The notes under the pieces were generated by a model. That model had not been told where the DNA came from and did no database searches. It was given only the letters and a program-made list of their open reading frames with translations. A program made the translations under genes and the position numbers. Positions 43,589 to 50,920 of a DNA stretch of 54,780 bases are shown here, piece by piece (position 1 is the first letter of the stretch; each line of letters opens with the position of its first letter). The stretch comes from Actinomadura rubrisoli (GTDB lineage Bacteria; Actinomycetota; Actinomycetes; Streptosporangiales; Streptosporangiaceae): contig NZ_SMKU01000017.1 in the NCBI RefSeq assembly GCF_004349215.1, positions 1 through 54,780 of the forward strand. Reading direction: 5' to 3'.

Positions 43589-44612
43589 ATGGAATCCAGA
43601 ACCGCCTACGCAGCCCAGGGCAGCAGCGGCGCATCTGTGGTGCATCTCTGGTGCGTCCACGCCCAGCCGCACCACCGCGCCAAGCTTTGTGAACACTTGC
43701 GGATCTCGCACGATTCGCTGGACGAGTTGCTCACGCCCGAACCGGGCGGCATACCTGCGTCGCTTCCTGTGCCGGCCCCTCAGCTCTCCGAACGCGTGAC
43801 TGGCCACGCGGTGATCCCTTCGGGCTCGTCCTCTGGTGAACTGGAGGGCATGAACCGCCGGGAGCTGCTTCGCCTGCTGACAATTATGGGAACTCTGGTC
43901 GCCATCCCCGCGCCCGCCGTCGCCCACGCTGAAGACACGGAGCAGATCGACCAGTTCGATCTGCTGAACTCCCACCTCTGGCAGGTCTTCGCCCTGTCAT
44001 CCTCGAAGCGAGCGGTGTACCCGACGGTCCACCAACAACTCAGCGTGTTGACTGGCACGCTGCGGCAAGCCCACTCTCAGACCGTCCATGAGCGGCTATG
44101 CACGTTGGTCGGTGATCTACTCCAGCTCGCTGGAGAAATCCTGTTCGACGCGAACAGGTACACGGACGCTGCGCACTGCTACAAGCTGGCCGCTGACGCG
44201 AGCAAAGAGGCAAGGGCCTTCGACCGATGGGCGTGCGCGCAGGTTCGTCATGCCTACATGGCTACGGTTCGACGGCGCCCGTCTCGCCGAGGAGCGGGGA
44301 ACTTGCTACGCCGCGCTCGGCCGTCCCGACCTTGCCTCTGCGGCTCTGACCGAAGCTCTAAAGACCGCGACGTCGCTGCGCCGCCGGGGCAGCATCCTTA
44401 CCGACTTGGCCGTGCTCGGTGCCCAGGCACGCCAGCTCGACCAAGCCCTTGAGTACGGCGTTCAAGCTGCGGGGCTAGCCGATCAGACCCGTTCGTCCGG
44501 CTATGTCGGTCGGAAGCTTCAGGTCCTCCGTGGGGAGCTTGAGCCGATGTTGACAGACCGCCGTGCGGCGCAGCTCAGCGACCGCATTTCGCAACTTGAG
44601 GAGGCCGTATGA
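43589..44612 (+). pseudogene. Decayed TPR-type transcriptional regulator
   Basis: The first part (43589 to about 44262) reads LWCVHAQPHHRAKLCEHLRIS, the end of a typical regulator N-terminal domain, then MNRRELLRLL and helical repeats to QVRHAYM. The second part, in another frame from about 44255, reads LRFDGARLAEERGTCYAALGRPDLASAALTEAL and runs to 44612. Intact relatives carry roughly 60-70 more residues between these blocks, so an internal deletion of one or two repeats shifted the frame. The DNA-binding HTH is also missing; an in-frame stop lies at 43574-43576. It probably no longer makes a functional regulator. Confidence 0.65.
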
Positions 44613-45004
44613 CAACCCGGGAGTTCCAGCAGGACGAGCCCGGCCGCGTCTTCCGCGCGGCGTGGATTGCCCGGGTGCGGAAGTACTTCCCGGGAGAACC
44701 CAAGCCCGGATACGTCACGCCCTGGGACGATACCCCCGGCTGGGAACGGCAAGCTGCCAGCGCGGTCTACACCCAGGTTGCCCAGTTCGTGGGGTCGGCG
44801 GACGGAGCGACCGTCAACCTGTCCCGTCAGCAGAAGGGGCGCTTCGTCGCCCTGTGCTGGATCGCCCAGATCTACAAGCACATCCCCGAGCCCAAGCCGT
44901 CCTACGTTGCCGACTGGGATGAGCTGCCGACGTGGCAGCAGGAGACCGATAGCGACATCTTCGAGGAGATCGAGAAGCGCGAGACTCGCGGTGTCGGTGA
45001 GTGA
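44609..45004 (+). CDS. Small conserved protein of unknown function
   Basis: The 131-residue soluble protein has two similar short blocks (AAWIARVRKYFPGEPKPGYV and LCWIAQIYKHIPEPKPSYV), suggesting an internal duplication of about 70 residues. The ATG overlaps the stop of the decayed regulator (ATGA), as expected for a partner originally co-translated with it. The function is unknown. It appears intact while its upstream partner is broken. Confidence 0.6.
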   Translation: MTTREFQQDEPGRVFRAAWIARVRKYFPGEPKPGYVTPWDDTPGWERQAASAVYTQVAQFVGSADGATVNLSRQQKGRFVALCWIAQIYKHIPEPKPSYVADWDELPTWQQETDSDIFEEIEKRETRGVGE

Positions 45005-45094
45005 TTCACGTCGCGCCGGCGGACTCGGCGGGGCGCGCCGCTGTGGGCACGACCACGAGCTACAAGTTCCCGTCCCCCGAGCGCGGCATTGCTG

Positions 45095-45136
45095 GATGCT
45101 CGGCGAGAGTGTCGGGGTGGCGGACGGGCCGTACGG
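45095..45136 (+). repeat. Remnant homologous to the broken gene at 40704-41079
   Basis: These 42 bases match 40813-40853 with about three differences and one extra base. They encode MLGESVGVADGPYG in an otherwise unrecognisable stretch (45005-45156) between the small protein gene and the ABC transporter gene. It looks like a relic of a second copy of the small-protein gene. Confidence 0.55.
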
Positions 45137-45156
45137 AAAAGGCGGTCGGGCGGTTG

Positions 45157-46872
45157 TCATCGTTGCCAGTGCCCGACCAGTTCGGCGTAGAGGGGGCTGA
45201 GGTCGAGCAGCGTGTGATGTGTTCCGAGGAGCGGGGACGAGCCGTCCAGCAGTAGCACCTGGTGGGCGCGCTGCGCGGAGCTGATGCGGTGCGCGATGAC
45301 GATCAGCGTGCCCTCGCGGCCGGCCAGGGCCTGTTCGGCGCGGGCCTCCGCGGCGGGGTGCAGGTGGGAGGTGGCCTCGTCGAGGATGATGACGGGCGCG
45401 GCGGACAGGTACGCGCGGGCGAGGGTGATGAGCTGGCGTTCGCCATGGGAGAGCGTGCCGCCTCCCGGGGGGATGTCGGCGTCGTATCCGCCGAGCCGGC
45501 TCATGGTCGGAGTGAGGCCCATGGCGTCGACGGCCTCGTCCACCTGCGCGGTGGTGGCGTGGGGCCGCAGGTAGGTGAGGTTCTCATGCAGCGTCCCGGC
45601 GAAGACGTAGCTCTCCTGCGGGATGAGCGTGATCGCCGACCGCAGGTGCGCCGTGTCGAGGCCGGGCAGCGGCACCTTGCCGAGTGTCACGCCGCCCCGC
45701 TGGGGCTGGACGAGGCCCGTGAGCACGTTGGCGAGCGTCGACTTGCCCGTGCCGCTGGGCCCGACCACGGCCAGGTGGGTGCCCTCGGGGATGTGCAGGG
45801 ACAGGTCGGCGAGCACGGGTTCGGCTTCGGGGGCGTAGGCGAACGTCACGTGGTCGGCCTCGATGTCGTAGGACGTGGCGACGCTCTTCGGGGTGGCCGG
45901 GGACGTCCGGTCGGAGCCCGTGCAGATCTCGGCGAGCCTGCCGAGGATCACGGCGAGGCTGAGCAGGAGGGTGCCGCCGGCGTCGACCAGGAGGATGATC
46001 CCCGGCTGGAGCCCGGTGATGAGGTAGCTGATCCCTCCGGCCACCTGCCCCGCGGTGAGCTGCCCGTGCTCGGTCAGGTAGGGCGCCAGGGCGAGCAGGA
46101 CGAGCAGGGGCAGGTGCACGCCCAGCGCGAGCACGGGGAGGCGGACCAGGCGGGAGCGGGCGAAGGAGCGCAGGGCCTCGGCCTGCGCGTCGATCGCTTC
46201 GGCGACCGTGCGGGCCGCGCGGTCCTCGGCCGCGCAGGCGACGACGTCGCGCACACCTTGGACGATCGCGGTGGCGGACTCGCCGATGCGCTCGGCGTGC
46301 CGTACGACGGCCCGGTAGCGGCGGACCTGGACGCCCAGGAAGGCGGCGAACAGGGTCAGCGCGAGCGCCACCGGCAGGAAGATGACCAGACCCAGCAGCG
46401 GGGAGAGCAGCGTCAGCCCCAGCAGCGCGGCGAGCCCGGCGGCCAGCAGCTGCCGGACGTTGCGCAGCGCGGTGCCCAGCAGCGCCCGGACGGCCTCGAC
46501 CTGCTCGGTGAGCTGGGAGACCCCGGCGCCCGCGGTGCCGCCCGCCTGGTCGGCCATCCGGTTCAGGGCGGCGGCGGCGACGTCGGCGACCAGGGAGTCG
46601 CGGAGCGGCTCGACGGTGGCGGCGAGCCAGGGGTAGATCTGCCTGGTGCCCACGGCGCCCAGCGCGTAGACGGCGGCCAGGGCCGCCAGCCACCACAGCC
46701 CGACGAGCGGCTCGCCGGCCAGGAAGCCCCGGTCGATGGCCTGGGCGAGCAGGAATCCCGAGGCGAACGCGGGGAGGCTTTCGAGGACGGACCACGCGGC
46801 GAGGCGGCGCATCGCCGGCCCCCGCCCGCGCAGGTGGCGGCGAAGCAGCCGCGCGCCGGGCGGGAGGCTCAT
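45157..46872 (-). CDS. ABC exporter half-transporter, consensus ATPase site
   Basis: The 571-residue protein has an N-terminal membrane domain with about six helices (residues 25-290) and a C-terminal ATPase: Walker A (VVGPSGTGKSTL), signature LSHGERQ, Walker B with catalytic Glu (VIILDEATSHL) and H-loop (IVIAHRIS). It starts by ATGA overlap with the neighbouring half-transporter, so the pair should form a heterodimer. It is the last gene of the lanthipeptide operon and should export the modified peptide or provide immunity. The ATG at 46872 is preferred over a longer frame because of this overlap. Confidence 0.88.
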   Translation of the reverse strand: MSLPPGARLLRRHLRGRGPAMRRLAAWSVLESLPAFASGFLLAQAIDRGFLAGEPLVGLWWLAALAAVYALGAVGTRQIYPWLAATVEPLRDSLVADVAAAALNRMADQAGGTAGAGVSQLTEQVEAVRALLGTALRNVRQLLAAGLAALLGLTLLSPLLGLVIFLPVALALTLFAAFLGVQVRRYRAVVRHAERIGESATAIVQGVRDVVACAAEDRAARTVAEAIDAQAEALRSFARSRLVRLPVLALGVHLPLLVLLALAPYLTEHGQLTAGQVAGGISYLITGLQPGIILLVDAGGTLLLSLAVILGRLAEICTGSDRTSPATPKSVATSYDIEADHVTFAYAPEAEPVLADLSLHIPEGTHLAVVGPSGTGKSTLANVLTGLVQPQRGGVTLGKVPLPGLDTAHLRSAITLIPQESYVFAGTLHENLTYLRPHATTAQVDEAVDAMGLTPTMSRLGGYDADIPPGGGTLSHGERQLITLARAYLSAAPVIILDEATSHLHPAAEARAEQALAGREGTLIVIAHRISSAQRAHQVLLLDGSSPLLGTHHTLLDLSPLYAELVGHWQR

Positions 46873-48716
46873 GGGCCGGCCGGGTCCGGGCACGGCGCCG
46901 GGACGGCGGACGGGGACGCGGGGTCGGCGGAGAACACGGCGCGGTAGCCGGGGTCCGGCCACAGGTCGGCGTGGGGCGCCAGGGCGCGGATCCGTCCCGC
47001 GTCGAGCCAGGCGACCAGATCCGCGCGGGCCGCCGTGGCCGGGCGGCGCGCCACCACCAGGCTGGTCCGGCGGGTCAGCAGCGTCCGGAGCGCCTGGGTC
47101 ACCTTCAGCTCCGTGGCCGTGTCGAGGCTGTTGGTGGCGTCGTCGAGGATGAGGACCCGGGCGTCCGTCAGGGCCGCGCGGGCCAGGCCGAGCCGTTGGA
47201 GCTCACCGCCGGACATGGGCGCCTGGGCGAGCGGCGTGTCGTATCCGGCCGGAAGCGCCCGGACGAAGCCGTCGGCGGCCGCGGTCCGGGCCGCCCGGAC
47301 CACCTCGGCGCGGGTCGCCTCGGGCCGCGCGTAGGCGATCATGTCGTGCACGGTGGCGCCGAGCAGGGCGGGGCGCTCGAAGGCGTAGGTGACGGCGCGG
47401 CGCAGCTGCGGGAGCGCGATGACGGTGACGGGAACGCCGTCGAGTTCGACGGATCCCTCGGCGGGGTCCAGGAGCCGTCCAATGGTCGATACCAGCACGC
47501 TCTTGCCCGTCCCGGACGCGCCCACGACCGCGACGCAGGCTCCGGCGGGCACCGTCAGGTCGAGGCGGTCGAGCACGGTGCGGTCACCGATCCGGACGGT
47601 GACCTGGCTCAACCGCAGATGGCCGGGACCGTCCGGCAGCCGCATCGGCTGCGGGGGCGGCCTGACGGCTGGGGGCGCGCTGAGGACCTCTTCGACCCGC
47701 CCGGCGCTGACCTCGCAGTTCAGCAGCGCGACGAAGATGTCGAAGAGCGTGGCCGCGCCGATGGCCAGGGAGGTGTAGGACGCGGCGGCCACGAGCTGGC
47801 CCGTGGTGATGTCGCCCGAGGCGAGGCGCACCCCGGCGACGCCGACGACCAGGACCTGCAGCGCGGGGGCCAGGAGCGAGAGCCGCCAGCTCACCTGCCC
47901 CTGCACGGCCCAGGTGCGGTGCCCCGCCTGGCGCAGCCGGGGAAGCGGTCGCAGGATGCGGCGGACCTCGCGGTCGGCGGTGCCGCCGGCCCGGATCGTC
48001 CGGATGCCCTGCCGGGCGTCGAGCAGCCGGGTCGCGATCTCCGCCTGGCACCGCTGGTAGCGCGAGAACGGCTCGCTGGCCTGGACGACGAAGACGCGCA
48101 GTACCACGATCCCCGGTGGGATGCCGAGCGCGAAGACCGCGGCGAGGGACCAGTCGATCAGAGCCAGCGCGATCACGGCGCCGACGGTGGTCGCCAAGGA
48201 CGCGGCCGCCGACAGCAGCAGGACCGGGAACCCGGCCGGGCCGCCGGCGCTCTCGGTGAGCCGGGAGAGCACGTCCCCGGTGGGAAAGCGCCGCTGGCCG
48301 GGCACTCCGAGCTCCAGCACCCGTCCGATCAGGCTGTGCCGGAGCCATGCGGTGATGCGGCTGCCGCAATAGGCGCCCACCAGGTCCTCAGCGGTATCGG
48401 CGACGGCGGCGACGGCGAGGACGAGGGTCAGGGCGACCATGGCGGCGCCCATGCCCTCATCCGTGCGGACGGCGTCGATCGCTCTGGCCAGCATGACCGG
48501 CGTCGCCAGCATCGCCGCGACACGGAGCGCCGTGAGCACCGTGAGCAGGCCCATCAGCGCGCGGTTGCGGTAGACGGCCTTGCGCAACAGCCGCCTGCCC
48601 CCGGCGCGCTGCGCGGCGGAGGCGGCGCGCGGTCCGGCGAGGGCGGTGACGGAGCCGTCGGTACCAGAGTCGTCAGTGTCGGCGAGCTCTGTCGATACCA
48701 CGCCCTTCGACTCCAT
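46869..48716 (-). CDS. ABC exporter half-transporter, degenerate ATPase site
   Basis: The 615-residue protein has a six-helix membrane domain and an ATPase domain with Walker A (VVGASGTGKSVL) and signature MSGGELQ. The Walker B Glu is replaced by Asp (VLILDDATNSLD) and the H-loop His by Arg (LVVARRPAT). Such losses mark the degenerate half of heterodimeric exporters, which fits its overlap with the consensus half. It lies 133 bp downstream of the precursor gene, with a strong hairpin between them. A role in lanthipeptide export is inferred from position. Confidence 0.88.
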   Translation of the reverse strand: MESKGVVSTELADTDDSGTDGSVTALAGPRAASAAQRAGGRRLLRKAVYRNRALMGLLTVLTALRVAAMLATPVMLARAIDAVRTDEGMGAAMVALTLVLAVAAVADTAEDLVGAYCGSRITAWLRHSLIGRVLELGVPGQRRFPTGDVLSRLTESAGGPAGFPVLLLSAAASLATTVGAVIALALIDWSLAAVFALGIPPGIVVLRVFVVQASEPFSRYQRCQAEIATRLLDARQGIRTIRAGGTADREVRRILRPLPRLRQAGHRTWAVQGQVSWRLSLLAPALQVLVVGVAGVRLASGDITTGQLVAAASYTSLAIGAATLFDIFVALLNCEVSAGRVEEVLSAPPAVRPPPQPMRLPDGPGHLRLSQVTVRIGDRTVLDRLDLTVPAGACVAVVGASGTGKSVLVSTIGRLLDPAEGSVELDGVPVTVIALPQLRRAVTYAFERPALLGATVHDMIAYARPEATRAEVVRAARTAAADGFVRALPAGYDTPLAQAPMSGGELQRLGLARAALTDARVLILDDATNSLDTATELKVTQALRTLLTRRTSLVVARRPATAARADLVAWLDAGRIRALAPHADLWPDPGYRAVFSADPASPSAVPAPCPDPAGP

Positions 48717-48754
48717 TCGGTATTGCCGGTAGTTCGGTAGACTACGGAGTGGGT

Positions 48755-48792
48755 CCGGTTACGGACCGGCCTGACGGCCGGTCCGTAACCGG
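48755..48792. terminator. 17-bp perfect hairpin between precursor and transporter genes
   Basis: CCGGTTACGGACCGGCC (48755-48771) pairs perfectly with 48776-48792 around a TGAC loop. It lies 57 bp after the precursor stop and 38 bp before the ABC start in the direction of transcription. It may be a partial terminator or a 3' stabiliser that gives more precursor mRNA than transporter mRNA. Confidence 0.7.
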
Positions 48793-48849
48793 TGTCTGCG
48801 GGCCGGGGTCATTCACTCATCCTGGCTCGCTCATCTGTGATCGGCACCA

Positions 48850-49002
48850 CTAGCAAGAGGTGACGGTGACGCAGACGGTTTGGATCAGCGTCACCCAATC
48901 GCACCTGCACGTACCGCCGAGCTGGAGCCCGTCGACCTCGATGGGGTCGGTCTCGGGCAGTTCCTGCAGAGCTGCCACGAGGTCGCCTTCGAAGATATCC
49001 AT
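48850..49002 (-). CDS. Class IV (venezuelin-like) lanthipeptide precursor
   Basis: This 50-residue ORF begins MDIFEGDLVAALQELPETDP, with the LQxLPETDP leader signature of class III/IV precursors, and ends in a core with TCRCDWV and TVCVTVTSC. Thr31, Thr38, Thr42, Thr46, Thr48 and Ser49 can be dehydrated, and Cys32, Cys34, Cys44 and Cys50 can form thioether rings. The arrangement (TCxC near the core start, TVC in the second half) resembles venezuelin as I remember it. A GGAGG ribosome-binding site precedes the ATG. The gene starts 7 bp after the peptidase stop and precedes a hairpin. Modified by LanL, cleaved by the peptidase, then exported (inferred). Confidence 0.9.
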   Translation of the reverse strand: MDIFEGDLVAALQELPETDPIEVDGLQLGGTCRCDWVTLIQTVCVTVTSC

Positions 49003-49009
49003 GTGTGGT

Positions 49010-50920
49010 TCACCTCCTCTCCTGGTCGCTGTCTAAGGTCCGTTCTGCGGTGAGGCAGAAGCGGACCACCGCTTTCCGCAGGACCGAGGGCCATGCCTGG
49101 ACGACGCTGGTGTGGTCGTCGTCGACCTCGACATAGTCGAAGCCGGCCCCTTCGGTCCTGCCGAGTTCGAGAAGGCGGCGCCGCAGCGCCCTGGACTGCT
49201 CGACCGGGATGACCTCGTCCCGGGTTCCGTGCGCCAGCAGCAACGGCGCTTCAAGCGCGGCGCACACGCGGAGGATGTCGCGCTGGGAGTGCCGTTCACC
49301 GCCGTCTTCGAGGCGGTTCAACCGCGCCACGCGGTCCCTGACCGGATCGGCGGCGTCGCGGTACAGGCTTGAGGCCGACGTGAAGGGCGCCAGTGCCACG
49401 CATCCGGACCACAGCCGCGGGTCGAGGCAGGCCGCCAGCAGCGCCAGGAAGGCGCCGTAGCTCCCGCCGAGCAGGACCGGGCCCGGCTGCGCGGCGTCGT
49501 CGCGGGAGCGGGCGATGGCGCGCGCCAGGTGGACGACGTCCTGCAGATCGGGGCCGCCCCAGTCACCGATGACCGCCCGCAGGTGCCGCTCGCCGTAGCC
49601 GGTGCTGCCGCGGTAGTTGGGCGCGACCACGGCGATGCCGGCCGCCGCCAGGTGCTGGAGGAGCGGGTCGAACTCGAACCGCCACGCGGAGAGGGGACCG
49701 CCGTGGAGCGCCATCACCAGGCGGCGGCATTCCCGCCAGCGGGGACCTCCGTAGACCACGGCCTCGATGGGTCCGGCCGGCCCTGGCAGCTCGACGAGCT
49801 CGGCGCCTTTCCAGCCCGAGAAGGCGCCGGGGGGCCGCGCCGCCAGGGACCAGCCGGAACGTGCGGGACGGCGCACCGTCGCGAGGGTCGGGGGCTGGTC
49901 GGGGGCCGAGAAGCGTAAGTGGATCCGGTCGTCCCTCCAGGAGGCGGGCGGCCACAGCGTGCCCGGTGGCCCCGGCATCGGTTCGATCCGATCGCCGTCC
50001 GGGGTGTAGACCAGGAGCCGCGACGTGGCGCCGTGCACCTCGCCGACCAGCAGCCGATCGCCGCTCTCGTCGAAGGTCAGCGGCGTCCTGGCACCGGCCG
50101 ACCGGTTGAGGGCCTCGGGGAACCGCACCGGGCCGCCGCCGGGAGACCACAGCCCGATCCGCTGGGCGCCCGCCTGCCGACCGCCGGACGAGTTGGTGGT
50201 CAGCACCAGGACGCGCGACCGCGGGCTGTAGGCGACGATCCGGTCGGTCGTCGTCTCGGCGACCGACCAGACCCGGCGCCAGGTGCGTTCGCGCAGGTCC
50301 ACCACGATCGAGTCGGCCTGGCGTCCCGCGTCGGTGTGGTCGAGGGCCAGCGTGCGCCCGTCGTCGAGCCAGACGCCGCCCGACAGCACGCCGGGGATCC
50401 GCAGGACGGGCTCCATCGCCGGCGCGGAATCCGACAGCCGCCAGATTCGCGAATGCCGCTCGTCCTCCACGGCCACCAGGACCACCACCTGCGGCGACCC
50501 TGGGGCCGCCATCAGGTACCCGGCGAGCATCGAGGAGACCGGCCAGGAGCGGGTGACGGCGAGGTCCGCACCGTCCGCCTGCGCCGCGATCACGGTTCCG
50601 TGTCCTTCCGGCTCCCCGCGTTCCCCGGCCGCTGCCCGCGCGACCAGGACGCGGCCGTCGTCCAGTGGCAGCGGGCGGCTGCGCCGATCGACGATCTCCC
50701 TGCCGTCGCCCCCCGTACCGGCGCAGCCTCCGCCGCCTCCCGCGCCGGTGGAGCCGCCGCCGAGCGCCCGGCGGGACGGCACCGCGCGGGCCAGGTCCCA
50801 TCTCTCCAGCGTGACCTGGTCCTGGACGGTGCTCAGGCAGGTGGCCCACCGGCCGTTACCGGAGAACGCGAAGCCGAACCGGCTGGGAATGCCTGGAAGG
50901 TCGGGCACGGCCACGCTCAT
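49010..50920 (-). CDS. Prolyl oligopeptidase-family (S9) peptidase, probable leader protease
   Basis: The 636-residue protein has a beta-propeller-like N-terminal half and a C-terminal alpha/beta-hydrolase with the catalytic triad: Ser in GGSYGAF, Asp in HGTRDEVIP and His in VDDDHTSV. S9 peptidases remove leaders of some class III lanthipeptides (FlaP-type enzymes), and this position between synthetase and precursor suggests the same task. An internal Gly-rich linker (near residue 60) may be a loop. The start overlaps the synthetase stop by ATGA. No signal peptide is visible, so cleavage would occur in the cytosol before export. Confidence 0.88.
   Translation of the reverse strand: MSVAVPDLPGIPSRFGFAFSGNGRWATCLSTVQDQVTLERWDLARAVPSRRALGGGSTGAGGGGGCAGTGGDGREIVDRRSRPLPLDDGRVLVARAAAGERGEPEGHGTVIAAQADGADLAVTRSWPVSSMLAGYLMAAPGSPQVVVLVAVEDERHSRIWRLSDSAPAMEPVLRIPGVLSGGVWLDDGRTLALDHTDAGRQADSIVVDLRERTWRRVWSVAETTTDRIVAYSPRSRVLVLTTNSSGGRQAGAQRIGLWSPGGGPVRFPEALNRSAGARTPLTFDESGDRLLVGEVHGATSRLLVYTPDGDRIEPMPGPPGTLWPPASWRDDRIHLRFSAPDQPPTLATVRRPARSGWSLAARPPGAFSGWKGAELVELPGPAGPIEAVVYGGPRWRECRRLVMALHGGPLSAWRFEFDPLLQHLAAAGIAVVAPNYRGSTGYGERHLRAVIGDWGGPDLQDVVHLARAIARSRDDAAQPGPVLLGGSYGAFLALLAACLDPRLWSGCVALAPFTSASSLYRDAADPVRDRVARLNRLEDGGERHSQRDILRVCAALEAPLLLAHGTRDEVIPVEQSRALRRRLLELGRTEGAGFDYVEVDDDHTSVVQAWPSVLRKAVVRFCLTAERTLDSDQERR

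Noticed and set aside
48891..49094. A 67-residue ORF overlapping the precursor gene
   Set aside because: It is in another frame; the 50-residue frame has the class III/IV leader motif, Cys/Thr-rich core and ribosome-binding site.
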